DNA of 64,000 nt from Actinomycetes bacterium (GTDB lineage Bacteria > Actinomycetota > Acidimicrobiia > Acidimicrobiales > JABEUL01). Location of the stretch: assembly GCA_021852345.1 (NCBI GenBank), contig JAJZNL010000014.1, positions 1 to 64,000 on the forward strand, given 5' to 3'. The notes beneath the pieces are model-generated. The model did no database searches. It saw nothing but the letters and a program-made list of their open reading frames with translations, and had not been told where the DNA came from. This document shows positions 1 through 10,685 of the stretch, in pieces. The position numbers were made by a program, and so were the translations under genes. Every line of letters starts with the position of its first letter. The first letter of the stretch is position 1.

Positions 1-146
1 GTCTCTAATTCTTCGTAGCTAGGTTTAATAATTGGAGTATCTTTCTATTCGCTCCTCTCCCAATTAAATTTAACCACATATAAAGTATCCGATGGTGGAT
101 TTCAGTAAGATAGACCTGAATAGTAACTTTTTTTTTAATTTAAGCA

Positions 147-2216
147 GTGCAAAAACTTAAAACCCAAACTTTATTGCAGCCAAGAGGGGATCAGCCCAAA
201 GCCATTAATTCTTTGTTTGAAGGCTATAAATCTGGCCATAAATTTCAAACTCTAATGGGAATTACGGGTTCTGGTAAGTCGGCAACTATTGCATGGTCGA
301 TTGAAAAGATCGGGCTGCCGACGCTGATACTAGCTCACAACAAATCCTTGGCCGCTCAGCTAGCAGGCGAAATGAAGGAATTCTTTCCAAATAACGCCGT
401 CGAGTTTTTCATATCGTATTATGATTACTATCAACCAGAAGCCTATTTGGCTTCCAAAGATCTTTACATCGAAAAGGACTCGTCGATAAATGACGAAATT
501 GATAGGCTTCGCCATTCGGCGACATCGGCGCTTTTAACAAGAGACGACGTAATTGTTGTAGCGTCTGTATCTGCAATCTATGGGTTGGGTTCACCATTTG
601 AATATAAAAATAATTTAATTAGATTGCAAGTTGGTCAATCAATAGATTTGGGGGACATTACCGGAAAATTGATAGACATGCGTTATGAACGTAATGATTT
701 CGACGTAACCAGAGGGACCTTTAGAAAAAAAGGCGATTTACTTGATATCCATCCCGCCTACGATGAAACCGCTATACGGATATCCTTTTTTGGTGATGAG
801 ATTGAATCGATTGGAAGAATTGATTTAGTTACCGGAGAACTTAAATCAAATTTGACGGATATTACAATATTCCCAGCTACCCACTATACGACGACAGAAG
901 ATAACATGGCTCGAGCTGTAATTGATATAGAGGCTGAATTAGAATCTAGACTCTGCGATTTTGATATAAAGGGTAAACTACTGGAGGCTCAACGACTTAG
1001 ACTTCGAACTAAGAATGACTTGGATATGATTTCGCAGATTGGCTATTGCAGCGGTATAGAAAACTACTCGATGCACATAGATGGGCGAAAACCGGGAGAA
1101 ACGCCGTACTGCTTGTTGGATTATTTTCCTGAGGAATTTTTAATGGTTATAGATGAATCTCATGTCTCTTTGCCTCAAATTCATGGTCAATATGCCGGCG
1201 ACAGATCCAGAAAAGATTCATTAGTGGAATATGGTTTTAGGCTTCCGTCAGCTTATGACAATAGGCCTCTTCGATTTGATGAATTTGTAAATAAAGTAAG
1301 CAGAGTTATTTTTGTATCAGCTACACCGGGAAGGTACGAAAAAGAGGTTTCTGCCAACATGGTAGAGCAGATAATAAGACCCACGGGATTAATTGACCCT
1401 AAAATAACTGTTTTGCCTACTAAAAATCAGATCGATAAGCTCATAGAAGTAATACATGAGACCGTAAGCAGAAACGAAAGAGTCTTAGTTACAACATTAA
1501 CTAAGAAAATGGCCGAAGATTTGAGCGATTATCTCGCAGATAAAAACGTTAAGGTGAAATACCTGCATTCAGATATATCTACGGTTGATAGAATCGAAAT
1601 AATACGCCAGTTAAGACTTGGAGTTTTTGATGTACTTGTCGGAATTAATCTGTTGCGAGAAGGGCTGGATCTTCCCGAAGTCTCTTTGGTGGCTATATTA
1701 GATGCCGACAAAGAGGGTTTTTTACGGTCTGCTACCTCACTTATCCAGACCATTGGTAGGGCTGCACGTAATTCAAATGGCAGTGTCATCTTGTTTGCGG
1801 ACAAGATCACGGATTCGATGAAATTTGCCATTGAGGAAACAAAGCGACGCCGCAAACTTCAAAGTGAATTTAATTTAGCCAACAATATTCAGCCTGAGAC
1901 TATCAAAAAGCAGGTGAGTAACTTCTTAGAGGAATTGCAGCCCAGACTCGATTCCCAAACCAAGGTAGCGGCAAGGGGAAAAAAGAAGTCCGATAAAACC
2001 GCTGAATCTCCGACTGGAATGCTTGAACTGGTAAAAGATTTAAAAATTTTCGATTCTGCCGACGAGCTATCTGCCGATGACGGTGCTATAATTGCAGTCT
2101 TGGAACAAAAGATGAGAACGGCTGCCAAGGAGCTTCAGTTTGAATTTGCGGCCCAATTGAGAGATGAGATTCTTCGATTGAAACGTGAACAAAAATTATT
2201 AGAGGAACTAAAGTAG
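147..2216 (+). CDS. uvrB: Excinuclease ABC subunit B (UvrB)
   Basis: UvrB takes DNA from UvrA, verifies the lesion and recruits UvrC in nucleotide excision repair. Visible in the 689-residue product: Walker A GITGSGKS (38-45), the tyrosine-rich beta-hairpin [10 protein letters not shown] (91-100) that inserts between DNA strands, the DESH helicase box near 335, the REGLDLPE and TIGRAARN motifs of the second RecA-like fold, and a C-terminal UVR coiled coil over the last 40 residues. Length is usual for the family. The start is a GTG at 147; the downstream sequence ([10 protein letters not shown]) matches the normal UvrB N-terminus, so little can be missing, but there is no clear ribosome binding site. 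uvrA follows 49 bp later on the same strand, so the two are probably co-transcribed. Confidence 0.97.
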   Translation: MQKLKTQTLLQPRGDQPKAINSLFEGYKSGHKFQTLMGITGSGKSATIAWSIEKIGLPTLILAHNKSLAAQLAGEMKEFFPNNAVEFFISYYDYYQPEAYLASKDLYIEKDSSINDEIDRLRHSATSALLTRDDVIVVASVSAIYGLGSPFEYKNNLIRLQVGQSIDLGDITGKLIDMRYERNDFDVTRGTFRKKGDLLDIHPAYDETAIRISFFGDEIESIGRIDLVTGELKSNLTDITIFPATHYTTTEDNMARAVIDIEAELESRLCDFDIKGKLLEAQRLRLRTKNDLDMISQIGYCSGIENYSMHIDGRKPGETPYCLLDYFPEEFLMVIDESHVSLPQIHGQYAGDRSRKDSLVEYGFRLPSAYDNRPLRFDEFVNKVSRVIFVSATPGRYEKEVSANMVEQIIRPTGLIDPKITVLPTKNQIDKLIEVIHETVSRNERVLVTTLTKKMAEDLSDYLADKNVKVKYLHSDISTVDRIEIIRQLRLGVFDVLVGINLLREGLDLPEVSLVAILDADKEGFLRSATSLIQTIGRAARNSNGSVILFADKITDSMKFAIEETKRRRKLQSEFNLANNIQPETIKKQVSNFLEELQPRLDSQTKVAARGKKKSDKTAESPTGMLELVKDLKIFDSADELSADDGAIIAVLEQKMRTAAKELQFEFAAQLRDEILRLKREQKLLEELK

Positions 2217-2265
2217 TAAAAATTTGATGATATAGAGTGAATAGATAGGTGAGTGTATTTTTATA

Positions 2266-5118
2266 ATGACAGATGTTATTTCAGTTAAGGGAGCAAGGGA
2301 ACATAATTTAAAGAATATTTCATTAGACATACCTAGGGATAAACTGGTTGTCCTGACAGGGCTTTCGGGTTCGGGAAAGTCTTCGTTGGCATTTAATACT
2401 ATCTATGCAGAAGGTCAAAGACGATATATCGAGTCATTATCGGCATATGCGCGTCAGTTTTTGGGCCAAATGGACAAACCTGATATCGACAGCATCGACG
2501 GATTATCTCCTTCTATATCAATCGATCAAAAATCTACTTCAAAAAACCCCAGATCAACTGTTGGAACTATTACTGAAATATATGACTACTTGCGTCTTTT
2601 GTATGCCCGAGTGGGTCACCAATTTTGTCCAAAATGTAACATTGAAATTGGAAGACAGAGTCCGCAAGATATTGTAGATTCGCTTTTGAAGCTTCCCGAG
2701 GGTTTGAAGTATTGGATTGTAGCTACAGTCGTAAGGGGAAGAAAGGGGGAGTACGGAACCTTAATACGCGATCTTACTAAAAAAGGTTATCAGAGACTAA
2801 AGATTGACAATGAAGTAGTTGAAATAACGGATGATTCGCAGATTCAAAATTTAGCAAGATATGACCAACATACAATTCAAGTAATAGTAGATCGAATCTC
2901 AGCCAAGGCTTCGGCAAAGAGGAGATTGACCGAATCAATTGAAGCCGCATTGGAACTAACTGACGGATTCGTAGAAATTGAAATTGTAGAAGATTTTAAT
3001 GCCTCCAACGAATCATACGTAAAAGGCGACATTATTTCGTTCAGTAAAAATTTAGTTTGCACCAAGTGTAAGCGTTCATTTGAAGAATTAGCACCTCGAT
3101 CCTTTTCCTTCAACAGCCCTTACGGAGCTTGCAAGATGTGTTCGGGAATCGGCACTCGTTATAAAGTCGATGAATCTCAAGTAGTTCCGAATCAAGATCT
3201 TTCTATTTTGCAAGGAGCCATCGTTCCTTGGGCCAGAACAAGAAATTCGTTCTATAGATCAATCCTAGAGGCATTTTGTGCGCAATCGGGGATACCTATT
3301 AATAAACCATTTAAGACTCTTACTAAGAAGCAAAAAGACCTTCTGTATTATGCCGAAGACGTTGAAATGACTGTACGCTATAGAAATCGATATGAGGCTG
3401 ACAGAGGATTCAATACCACATTTAATGGTATCGTTCCGTGGTTAGAAGCTAAATTGGAAGATGCCGAAACCGACGGGTCACGAGAGTCGCTTCAGGGATA
3501 CATGAAAGAAGCCATTTGCGAATCGTGCGGGGGTGCCAGATTAAATCCGGATTCTCTTGCGGTTAAAATTAACGGTTTGTCAATTGCGGACTTGAGTATT
3601 ATGTCAATTGACGATCTTTTGGTCTCTATTCAGGATTTAAAATTAACGGATAAAGAGAAATTAATCTCAGATCGAATCTTTAAGGAGATTGTTTCGCGGC
3701 TTAATTTTCTTGATAAAGTCGGACTCTACTACTTAAACCTATCCAGGTCGGCTGGTACCTTAGCCGGGGGAGAGGCGCAGAGAATTCGTCTTGCAAGTCA
3801 AATCGGTTCAGGATTGGTGGGGGTGCTTTATGTCTTGGACGAGCCTTCGATCGGATTGCATCAGCGTGACAATCAAAAACTTATCGATACGTTAATTCAT
3901 CTTAGGGATATCGGTAATACTGTATTGGTGGTAGAACACGACGAGGAAACAATTCGTGTTGCAGATTATGTGGTGGATATCGGACCTGGAGCGGGAGAAC
4001 ACGGAGGCGAGATTATCTTTGCGGGCACTCCCAGTGATTTGGAAAAATCTAAAGAATCAATAACTGGTCGTTACTTAAGCGGGGATATTAAGATAGATAT
4101 CCCAAAGAAGCGCCGAAAGCCCTCAACTCGTAAATTGAAGGTTGTAGGCGCGACCGAAAATAACCTTAAAAACGTTTCCGTTGAAATACCTCTTGAGACT
4201 TTCGTTGCTATAACCGGAGTATCTGGTTCCGGTAAGTCCACTTTAATAAACGATATATTGTACAAGGGCGTTTATCAGGCTCTCGGTTCTACGGTGGCGG
4301 TACCGGGAAAGCATAAGGCAATTGAAGGTATTGAGTATATAGATAAAGTTATAGATATCGATCAGGCTCCCATAGGTCGTACCCCAAGGTCTAATCCCGC
4401 TACATATACTGGAGTGTTTAGTCACATTCGTACACTGTTTTCGCAGGTTAGAGAGTCTCGAGTTAGGGGCTACCAACCAGGTCGTTTTTCTTTTAACGTT
4501 CCCGGCGGTAGGTGCGAGGCATGCGAAGGTGACGGTACGATAAAAATTGAGATGCATTTTTTGCCAGATGTATATGTACCGTGTGAGGTTTGCGGAGGTA
4601 GCCGGTTCAATCGAGACACACTTGAAATTATGTATCACGGTAAAAATATTGCCGAAGTTCTGAGTATGCCGATACAGGAAGCTACTGGACTGTTCGAAGA
4701 TCAAATTTCTATCTCGAGGTACTTAGATACCCTTATGGAAGTTGGGTTGGGCTACATAAAACTTGGTCAGAGCGCCACAACGTTGTCTGGAGGAGAGGCA
4801 CAAAGAGTTAAATTGGCTTCTGAGTTAGCCAGAAAGTCAACGGGAAGCACGTTATATATCCTGGACGAACCTACTACAGGTTTGCATATGCATGATGTTT
4901 CCAAGCTTATTCACGTACTGTCTAAATTGGTGGATAATGGCAATACGGTGGTCGTGATTGAGCACAATCTTGACGTAATAAAATGTGCGGATTGGATAGT
5001 TGACTTGGGTCCCGAAGGCGGCAATAAAGGCGGAAAAGTTATAGGAAAAGGAACACCGGAAAAAATTGCTCAAATTGCCGAAAGTTATACGGGGCTATAT
5101 CTCAAGAAGATGCTTTAA
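2266..5118 (+). CDS. uvrA: Excinuclease ABC subunit A (UvrA)
   Basis: UvrA is the dimeric ABC-type damage sensor that loads UvrB. The 950-residue product has two ABC modules: Walker [10 protein letters not shown] near residue 34 and GVSGSGKST near 654, each with its [12 protein letters not shown] signature ([11 protein letters not shown] and [11 protein letters not shown]). Zinc fingers are present: CTKC (about 265) with CKMC (about 289), and CEAC (about 751) with CEVC (about 773). Walker B is seen as [11 protein letters not shown] and [11 protein letters not shown]. Length and order of parts are standard. The gene lies 49 bp after uvrB, consistent with a repair operon, and converges on the ABC permease gene, 37 bp away. 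I see nothing odd. Confidence 0.97.
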   Translation: MTDVISVKGAREHNLKNISLDIPRDKLVVLTGLSGSGKSSLAFNTIYAEGQRRYIESLSAYARQFLGQMDKPDIDSIDGLSPSISIDQKSTSKNPRSTVGTITEIYDYLRLLYARVGHQFCPKCNIEIGRQSPQDIVDSLLKLPEGLKYWIVATVVRGRKGEYGTLIRDLTKKGYQRLKIDNEVVEITDDSQIQNLARYDQHTIQVIVDRISAKASAKRRLTESIEAALELTDGFVEIEIVEDFNASNESYVKGDIISFSKNLVCTKCKRSFEELAPRSFSFNSPYGACKMCSGIGTRYKVDESQVVPNQDLSILQGAIVPWARTRNSFYRSILEAFCAQSGIPINKPFKTLTKKQKDLLYYAEDVEMTVRYRNRYEADRGFNTTFNGIVPWLEAKLEDAETDGSRESLQGYMKEAICESCGGARLNPDSLAVKINGLSIADLSIMSIDDLLVSIQDLKLTDKEKLISDRIFKEIVSRLNFLDKVGLYYLNLSRSAGTLAGGEAQRIRLASQIGSGLVGVLYVLDEPSIGLHQRDNQKLIDTLIHLRDIGNTVLVVEHDEETIRVADYVVDIGPGAGEHGGEIIFAGTPSDLEKSKESITGRYLSGDIKIDIPKKRRKPSTRKLKVVGATENNLKNVSVEIPLETFVAITGVSGSGKSTLINDILYKGVYQALGSTVAVPGKHKAIEGIEYIDKVIDIDQAPIGRTPRSNPATYTGVFSHIRTLFSQVRESRVRGYQPGRFSFNVPGGRCEACEGDGTIKIEMHFLPDVYVPCEVCGGSRFNRDTLEIMYHGKNIAEVLSMPIQEATGLFEDQISISRYLDTLMEVGLGYIKLGQSATTLSGGEAQRVKLASELARKSTGSTLYILDEPTTGLHMHDVSKLIHVLSKLVDNGNTVVVIEHNLDVIKCADWIVDLGPEGGNKGGKVIGKGTPEKIAQIAESYTGLYLKKML

Positions 5119-5155
5119 GATACGGTTACCGTAGAACTTTACCAATTAATTTTTA

Positions 5156-5971
5156 TTACTTGGCTTTGGAGAATTTATAAACCGCAAGGGGTAGCAAAAT
5201 GGCGATAGCACCAAGCGACCAGAAGATAGACTCTACTGCCGACCAATTGGATATGTTTGCGGGGAAGTTGACCATTAATTTTCTTGAGGCATCCACCAAA
5301 ACTGACACTGGTTGATAGGTTGCAAAATCGCGCAGCCAAGTCGGCATTGTTGCTACTGGAACAAATGCTGAAGAAGCAAAAGTTAATGGGAAAATTAAAG
5401 GAAAGCTCATTACTTGTGCGGTTTCGCTGTTAGGGGCCGATAACCCTACAATTGTAAATCCCCAGCTTACGGCAAATGAAAACAGTAGTAACAGTAACAG
5501 TCCATTTACAAAAGACAGTACGGATGTCTGGATTCTAAAACCGACGGCAAATCCGACGCCGGTGATTATTGTCACAACTACGATATTTCGTGCCATGTCG
5601 GCGATCGTTCTTCCGGTTAAGACCGCCATTTTGGACATTGGTAAGGCTCTGAATCGTTCAATAATACCTTTTTGAAGATCTTCTGCCAAACCGATTCCCG
5701 TGGAAACCGAACCGAAAAGTACAGTCTGAACAAAGATGCCGGGTATTAAGTAATTTACATATTGAATATTTTTTATCGGAATCGCGTTTCCAAATACGTA
5801 TCTGAAAAGTAGTACGAACATAACAGGCTGCAGCGTTGAAAAAAACAAAGCTTGAGGAATTCTTGTATAAGAAATCAAGTTACGCTTGGTCATGGTTAAG
5901 GTATCGGTTACTAACCAGTAGATCGATTTTGTCCAATTAGTTTTGGTGCTGTTCTGAAGTACGTCCGTCAT
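5156..5971 (-). CDS. ABC-2 type transporter permease (DrrB-like)
   Basis: Integral membrane half of an ABC exporter. The 271-residue protein has an N-terminal segment ending in TKRNLISYTRIPQALF followed by about six hydrophobic stretches, the pattern of the daunorubicin/oleandomycin DrrB family of ABC-2 permeases. It is the second gene of a two-gene minus-strand unit: the ATPase at 6011-6961 ends 39 bp upstream. Family members export drugs, lipids or glycan precursors; the substrate here cannot be read from sequence. The gene converges with uvrA. Confidence 0.88.
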   Translation of the reverse strand: MTDVLQNSTKTNWTKSIYWLVTDTLTMTKRNLISYTRIPQALFFSTLQPVMFVLLFRYVFGNAIPIKNIQYVNYLIPGIFVQTVLFGSVSTGIGLAEDLQKGIIERFRALPMSKMAVLTGRTIADMARNIVVVTIITGVGFAVGFRIQTSVLSFVNGLLLLLLFSFAVSWGFTIVGLSAPNSETAQVMSFPLIFPLTFASSAFVPVATMPTWLRDFATYQPVSVLVDASRKLMVNFPANISNWSAVESIFWSLGAIAILLPLAVYKFSKAK

Positions 5972-6010
5972 AGTGATTGTCTTTCTTGTAGCTACAAAAA
6001 GAAACTAAAC

Positions 6011-6961
6011 CTAATTTTCCTGTATGGTTTGGCCGGTTAGAGTTAAAAATACATCGTCCAGACTTGGTTCACTTACGTTTAATCCGACTATCTCGATGTT
6101 GTTGGCATCGATTATTCTCAAAACATCCAAAGTCAACTTGGGACCATCTTGGGAAATTACTTTTAAGGTGTTGTCTTCGGAGAGCAACTTATTCGGAAAG
6201 TTCGCCGATAGCAGACGGGTAGCCGAATCCGTAGCTTCAGCATTTCTCAAAGTTATAGATATTACGCTGGAACCGAATCGCTTTTTAAGGTCCGTCGGAG
6301 TACCGTTTGCAATCAGTCTGCCGTGGTCGATTACGATGATTGTATCGGCCAATCTGTCAGCCTCTTCTAGATATTGTGTTGTCAATAATACCGTGGTTCC
6401 ACTTTTGACTAAGTTTTGAATTGAATCCCAAAGCATCAGCCTGCTTTGGGGGTCCAGTCCCGTGGTTGGCTCGTCCAAAAATAGAATTGCTGGATTGTTT
6501 ACCAAAGAAGCTGCCAGATCAAGTCTTCTGCGCATTCCGCCCGAATAGGTCTTTAGGGTTCGGTCTTTGGCAGCGATTAAGTCGAACTTTTCTAGTAGCT
6601 CCAGAGCCTTGGACTTTGCTGCAACCTTATTCATGTGATTGAGACGACTGATCATCGTTAAATTTTCAAATCCGGTTAAATTTTCATCTACTGCGGCATA
6701 CTGGCCGGCTAAGCCTATTAACTGTTTGATCGCATGTGTCCGCGATGCCAAATCAAGGCCAAAGATTTTGGCCGAGCCGGAATCTTGTTTAATTATCGTA
6801 GTTAGTATCCTGACAATTGTTGTTTTTCCAGCACCATTGGGCCCTAAAAGTCCTAACACTTTTCCAGTTTTAACCTGGAAAGACACTCCATCTAAAGCTT
6901 TTACTTTAGATTTGGGATAAGTTTTAGATAAATCGTTTACCTCGATTGCAATTTCGTTCAT
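6011..6961 (-). CDS. ABC transporter ATP-binding protein (DrrA-like)
   Basis: ATPase subunit of the exporter completed by the permease at 5156-5971. The 316-residue protein shows Walker A GPNGAGKTT near residue 40, the signature YSGGMRRRLDLAAS, Walker [15 protein letters not shown], and a switch region TTQYLEEADRLAD with Gln where most ABC ATPases have His; that Gln is common in the DrrA family. The last 90 residues form the C-terminal extension typical of DrrA proteins. Transcription runs ATPase then permease with a 39 bp gap. Substrate unknown; no resistance or biosynthesis gene is adjacent. Confidence 0.92.
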   Translation of the reverse strand: MNEIAIEVNDLSKTYPKSKVKALDGVSFQVKTGKVLGLLGPNGAGKTTIVRILTTIIKQDSGSAKIFGLDLASRTHAIKQLIGLAGQYAAVDENLTGFENLTMISRLNHMNKVAAKSKALELLEKFDLIAAKDRTLKTYSGGMRRRLDLAASLVNNPAILFLDEPTTGLDPQSRLMLWDSIQNLVKSGTTVLLTTQYLEEADRLADTIIVIDHGRLIANGTPTDLKKRFGSSVISITLRNAEATDSATRLLSANFPNKLLSEDNTLKVISQDGPKLTLDVLRIIDANNIEIVGLNVSEPSLDDVFLTLTGQTIQEN

Positions 6962-7431
6962 ATCCGCTGTCTCTCTAACTAACTATTGATCATTATTTGA
7001 TTATTTAAATATGTTATTAAATTTTGCTGTCTTTGGTGACCTTAATATCCTTAGATGTGTGGCTATGTTTTACTAACGCATTAAAAACTGGCTTTCACTC
7101 AAAAGGAAATCTATCATTAGATAATGTTTAATAGCAAATCTGTATTAACGCAAATTTGACTTATGTCAACGATTCATTTTTATGTAAAGTCGCTAAGACC
7201 AAACAAGTTGACACATAATTATCATTTAGAAGCTAGTTTAAATCGCACATGTATAATTTGTTGTCTCATCAGTCGTCAGGTCGTTAAATCGCTTCAAACG
7301 GTGAATTGCGTGCTTGAAATTATTAATTTAAGTCTCTGCCTCAAAAAAGCATGCACTCAAAATTGTAAGCATAAAACAGATGCAAGCTAAAGGTTTAGTT
7401 GTCTTTAGCTTGTGGAAATAAATTCCTCAAT
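6962..7431. other. Intergenic stretch, no gene recognised
   Basis: The 470 bp lie upstream of the minus-strand ABC ATPase and downstream of the minus-strand small protein at 7432, and are AT-rich. The promoter of the ABC operon should be near 6962-7060 but I cannot pick a convincing -35/-10 pair. A 75-codon plus-strand frame at 7163-7390 has a cysteine-rich, composition-driven translation and no ribosome binding site, so I do not call it. Confidence 0.5.
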
Positions 7432-7683
7432 TCAACTTTGTGGATTGTTATTAAGATCCAACTCGTCTAATTGCCGAAAAAGGTCATTAACTTTTTCAAG
7501 GCTGTCGGGAGCTGATTGATTTCTGTGATCCAGTAACGCCAGCTCACCTAACTGCTGAAGCAAACCGTCTCGTTTCCTTTTGTCTTGCACTTCCCCAATC
7601 TTTGATTGAGCTTGATTAATTCCAGCATCTAGTTTTGACGTAATTCCTGATGCTTGATCTTTAATCTTGTCGAATAAGCCCAT
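7432..7683 (-). CDS. Small conserved-looking hypothetical protein, helical
   Basis: An 83-residue acidic/polar protein opening MGLFDKIKDQASGITSKLD, with heptad-like spacing through LLQQLGELALL and a C-terminal helix rich in Leu, Asp and Asn. The amphipathic N-terminus and lack of a membrane segment suggest a soluble helical protein; many actinobacteria carry small MGLFDK-type proteins of unknown role. The reading is supported by a good purine-rich upstream motif on the minus strand (GGGAGGTC, about 5 bases before ATG) and by codon use like its neighbours. It stands alone between the ABC operon and the divergent PPOX gene. Function unknown. Confidence 0.72.
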   Translation of the reverse strand: MGLFDKIKDQASGITSKLDAGINQAQSKIGEVQDKRKRDGLLQQLGELALLDHRNQSAPDSLEKVNDLFRQLDELDLNNNPQS

Positions 7684-7977
7684 TGTTGACCTCCCTAATT
7701 ATCAAATTAACCGCCGTTAATTTTATTTTCAATCTCCGGCTTGTTAATTGAAGTTTAAATTATTTCTTATTTTAACCCAATTTTAACTCCAGTTGCTTAG
7801 TGGTTAGATATTTTCGTATCAAATTAACTTTTGAATTTTTAAATCTTTTAAAAAACTATAAACAGCAATTAAGTTAAGTTGCTGAATTTTATTATCTATA
7901 GTCTTTCGTGTGAGTAAATTAAATATTGCGGTAATCTATTTTATTTAGCGTAAATTAAATCTTAGAAGAAGGGCAGT

Positions 7978-8439
7978 ATGAATAGGCGAAGCATAATTAA
8001 ATTAACCGATAACGAGATTTCTGATTATTTAAATCTTAGTAATTCTATGACGTTAGGAACTATTAATTCTGATGGAACCGTCAATTTGGTTGCAATGTGG
8101 TATGGGTTTTTTAATGACGGTTCACTTGGTATGTGGACATTTTCTAAATCGCAGAAAGCGGTTAATCTTAGAAGAGATCCAAGAGTTACGTGTTTGGTTG
8201 AATCTGGTACAACATATGACAGTTTGATAGGAGTCGAAATTAAAGGAATTGCGGAGTTGTCAGAAGATAAAGAAAGTTTGATCGAAATAGGGTCTAGTAT
8301 CTATGTTAGGTATTTCGGAGAACTTGACGAAAACGGAAGGCGATCTGTAGAAACGATGTCAAATAAGCGAATAAGTATTAGATTGCTAGTCGACAAGATT
8401 ATTTCCTGGGATCATTCTAAATTGGCCGGAAAGTACTGA
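7978..8439 (+). CDS. Pyridoxamine 5'-phosphate oxidase-like / F420-dependent (PPOX class) protein
   Basis: A 153-residue split-barrel flavin- or F420-binding protein. The N-terminal SMTLGTINSDGTVNLVAMWYGF and the middle MWTFSKSQKAVNLRRDPRVT match the PPOX-class family, in which the strand pair and the KSQKAVNLRRDPR segment line the cofactor phosphate site. Length is typical. Many actinobacterial members use F420 for redox of small aromatic or tetrapyrrole compounds; which cofactor is used here is inference. The start ATG follows GAAGGGC at a suitable distance. It appears monocistronic. Confidence 0.82.
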   Translation: MNRRSIIKLTDNEISDYLNLSNSMTLGTINSDGTVNLVAMWYGFFNDGSLGMWTFSKSQKAVNLRRDPRVTCLVESGTTYDSLIGVEIKGIAELSEDKESLIEIGSSIYVRYFGELDENGRRSVETMSNKRISIRLLVDKIISWDHSKLAGKY

Positions 8440-8649
8440 TTTAAGTTTGCATTAAAACTGTTAAATTCAACATAATTCAAAGTGATATTTAAGAAATGAA
8501 GTAAATTGAAGTACAGATTTATAGAATTAATACGCTAGATTAGTAATTCACGGGGTTAATTAAAATTGGGCTAATTAAAAATAGAATAGGTTAGTAAAAT
8601 AGACTAAGTAAAGATTTGGTAATTACGTTTAAAGGAGAGAAAGAAGATT

Positions 8650-9327
8650 ATGGGAGAAATTATAAGTTTTCAGTCAAACGGATCCGATGCTTCAGGATAT
8701 TTTGCCAAAACCGACAAGAACGAAGCTAAAAGTGTCATAGTTATTCAGGAATGGTGGGGTTTGGTAGACCACATTAAGGATGTGTGCGATAGATTTGCCG
8801 CAGCCGGTTTTAACGCATTAGCTCCAGACTTGTATAACGGTAAAATCACCAAAGAACCGGACGAAGCTGCCAAAGAAATGATGGCTCTTCAAATGAACGA
8901 TGCCGCCAAGGTGATGTCGGCCGCCGTAGATGAGCTTCTTAAAAGGACAGGTTCCAATTCTGTCGGTGTAACGGGATTCTGCATGGGCGGTGGACTCGCT
9001 TTAGTCCTGGCATGTGAGCGACCAGATGTTGTTAGGGCTGTAGTTCCTTTTTACGGTATTGTACCGTGGGAAGATGCCAAACCCGATTATTCTAAATTGA
9101 GTGCCAAGGTTCTGGGTCATTATGCTGAAAAAGACGGATTTTTCTCCCCGATAGCGGTTAGAGAGTTTGAAAAAGAGTTAAATGAACTGGGTGTAGAAAA
9201 TGAATTGATTATCTATCCAGACACGGATCATGCATTTTTCAATGACGTTAGGCCTGAAGTATACAATAAGGATGCAGCCGAATTATCCTGGAACCGTACT
9301 CTTGATTTTTTTGATAAAAATATATAG
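8650..9327 (+). CDS. Dienelactone hydrolase family protein
   Basis: Alpha/beta hydrolase of 225 residues. Family enzymes open dienelactone rings with a Cys-Asp-His triad. The nucleophile elbow GFCMGGG with Cys is visible near residue 115, the acid is likely the Asp in AEKDGFFSP, and the histidine is in YPDTDHAFFND near 200. The motif EWWGLVDHIKDVCDRFAAAGF near the N-terminus is characteristic. A strong ribosome binding site AAAGGAGAG precedes the ATG. No aromatic degradation genes are adjacent, so the natural substrate is unclear and the role may be general carboxyl-ester hydrolysis. Confidence 0.9.
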   Translation: MGEIISFQSNGSDASGYFAKTDKNEAKSVIVIQEWWGLVDHIKDVCDRFAAAGFNALAPDLYNGKITKEPDEAAKEMMALQMNDAAKVMSAAVDELLKRTGSNSVGVTGFCMGGGLALVLACERPDVVRAVVPFYGIVPWEDAKPDYSKLSAKVLGHYAEKDGFFSPIAVREFEKELNELGVENELIIYPDTDHAFFNDVRPEVYNKDAAELSWNRTLDFFDKNI

Positions 9328-9453
9328 ATTAAATTTCAGTAAAAGTTGATATTGGCTCCACGATATTTATTGATTAACAGGCTTTAAGTAGTCAGACGAA
9401 GAAGTGAGAATGTGATTGCTGATAGAGATATTCATTTAAGCTCCGTAATAAAA

Positions 9454-9484
9454 TTGACAAACTGCTTTTGGAATTCGTTATAAG
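9454..9484 (+). promoter_or_regulatory. Candidate promoter of the CitE-like gene
   Basis: TTGACA at 9454-9459 and TATAAG at 9479-9484 (19 bp spacer; 18 bp if TTATAA at 9478 is used). The start ATG is 8 bases after the -10 box, so the transcript would be leaderless or nearly so. Read directly from sequence; untested. Confidence 0.45.
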
Positions 9485-9492
9485 CTATTATT

Positions 9493-10428
9493 ATGTCAAA
9501 AAGATCAAGAGATTTACCAAGAAGAAGTTGTTTGTCAGTTCCGGGTTCGTCGGAACGATTTTTGCAAAAGGGTCCAACGATATCAGCAGACATGACCTTT
9601 TTGGATCTGGAAGATTCCGTTGCACCGTTGGAGAAGGTGGATGCACGAGTAAAGGTCGTAGATGCCATTAAGAATTTGGACTGGGGTGACAGAGTATTGT
9701 GTGTCAGAGTTAACGCCTGGGATACCATTTGGACTTACGGCGATGTAATTGAGGTAGTTTCAAATGCTGGCGAACGCCTTGATGAAATAATGATGCCTAA
9801 GGTTCAGAGAGCCGCTGACGTTGTTGCCATGGATCTGTTGCTCACTCAAATAGAGAAAAATGCGGGATTACCAATCGGTCATATTGGAATTGAAGCACAG
9901 ATCGAAACAACACTCGGGCTTATAAATGTTGAGGAAATTTGCGCTTCATCACCGAGGTTAGAGACGATAGTTTTTGGACCTGCAGATTTCGCCGCTTCTA
10001 TGGAAATGCCTGTTCTAACAGGAGGGGTTCAGATTAGTGATTACCCCGGTGATCACTTTAACTATGTTTTCAGTAAAATTTTGATGGCAGGCCGTGCTAA
10101 CGGACTTCAAGTTATTGACGGTCCGTTTCTTAAGATCAAAGAATTGGACTTGTTGAAAGACTACTGCATGCGTACGCGGACGCTTGGTTACGATGGTAAG
10201 TGGGCGCTGCATCCCGATCAAGTTACAGCAATTAATGAGATTTACTCACCGACGCAGGAGCAGTTTGATAAAGCTTGGGCAATTATTGACGCTTATAAGC
10301 TGGCAACTGAATCCGACAGAAAGGGTGCTGTTATGTTCGGAGACGAGATGATAGACGAAGCCAGTCGCAAAATGGCCATGAAATTCATTTCCAGAGGTGA
10401 GAGAGCCGGACTTAAGCGCTCCAGCTAA
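9493..10428 (+). CDS. CitE-like CoA ester lyase (malyl-CoA / citramalyl-CoA lyase family)
   Basis: TIM-barrel lyase of the HpcH/HpaI aldolase-CitE family, which makes or cleaves malyl-CoA, beta-methylmalyl-CoA, citramalyl-CoA or citryl-CoA. The 311-residue protein begins with RRSCLSVPGSSERF, followed by DMTFLDLEDSVAP (metal-binding loop), VRVNAWDTIWTYGDV, MMPKVQRAADV, GIEAQIETTLGL with a conserved Glu, and FGPADFAASM, then GYDGKWALHPDQ near 235. This order matches stand-alone actinobacterial CitE/Mcl proteins rather than the citrate lyase complex, as no citD or citF is nearby. Exact substrate is not decidable. A rho-independent terminator follows at 10452. Confidence 0.88.
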   Translation: MSKRSRDLPRRSCLSVPGSSERFLQKGPTISADMTFLDLEDSVAPLEKVDARVKVVDAIKNLDWGDRVLCVRVNAWDTIWTYGDVIEVVSNAGERLDEIMMPKVQRAADVVAMDLLLTQIEKNAGLPIGHIGIEAQIETTLGLINVEEICASSPRLETIVFGPADFAASMEMPVLTGGVQISDYPGDHFNYVFSKILMAGRANGLQVIDGPFLKIKELDLLKDYCMRTRTLGYDGKWALHPDQVTAINEIYSPTQEQFDKAWAIIDAYKLATESDRKGAVMFGDEMIDEASRKMAMKFISRGERAGLKRSS

Positions 10429-10451
10429 AATAAGACCTAAGTTATAGTCTT

Positions 10452-10484
10452 GAGGCGATCGATTTTTCTAATAACGATCGCCTC
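10452..10484 (+). terminator. Rho-independent terminator after the CitE-like gene
   Basis: Ten-base perfect arms GAGGCGATCG (10452-10461) and CGATCGCCTC (10475-10484) enclose a 13-base loop and are followed by GTTTTATTT. The stem is GC-rich in an AT-rich background and sits 23 bp after the CitE stop. Confidence 0.88.
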
Positions 10485-10568
10485 GTTTTATTTAAATAAA
10501 TGAACAATTTGACTATTTCGGTTGATTAAAATATACATTACCCAATTATGTTAATCATATCACCCGCG

Positions 10569-10637
10569 ATCTACTTTAAGTGACTACAGTAGATTGTTGA
10601 GGGTATCATAATTTTAAAATATATTTAAAATTATGAT
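10569..10637. promoter_or_regulatory. Two consecutive dyads upstream of ctaD
   Basis: ATCTACT (10569-10575) pairs with AGTAGAT (10588-10594), and ATCATAATTTTAAA (10605-10618) pairs perfectly over 14 bases with 10624-10637 around a five-base loop. The second dyad ends 48 bp before the ctaD start. It could be an operator, an attenuator or a transcript-end structure; no T tract characteristic of a terminator follows immediately. Confidence 0.5.
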
Positions 10638-10685
10638 TTTAAGAAATTAAAGATTAGAATATTAGTCAGTGCCAGGAAATAAAAC

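Noticed and set aside
1..146. Start of a minus-strand gene at the left edge
   Set aside because: A minus-strand frame (TPIIKPSYEELE) runs off the edge, but there is no start codon or binding site to support it.
5121..5133. TACGGTTACCGTA dyad after uvrA
   Set aside because: Short, without T run; could be chance.
7163..7390. 75-codon plus-strand frame in the gap after the ABC operon
   Set aside because: No ribosome binding site, Cys-rich composition-like translation, no resemblance to a protein family.
9432..9728. Minus-strand frame over the start of the CitE-like gene
   Set aside because: Overlaps a well-supported gene and its promoter; no family resemblance.
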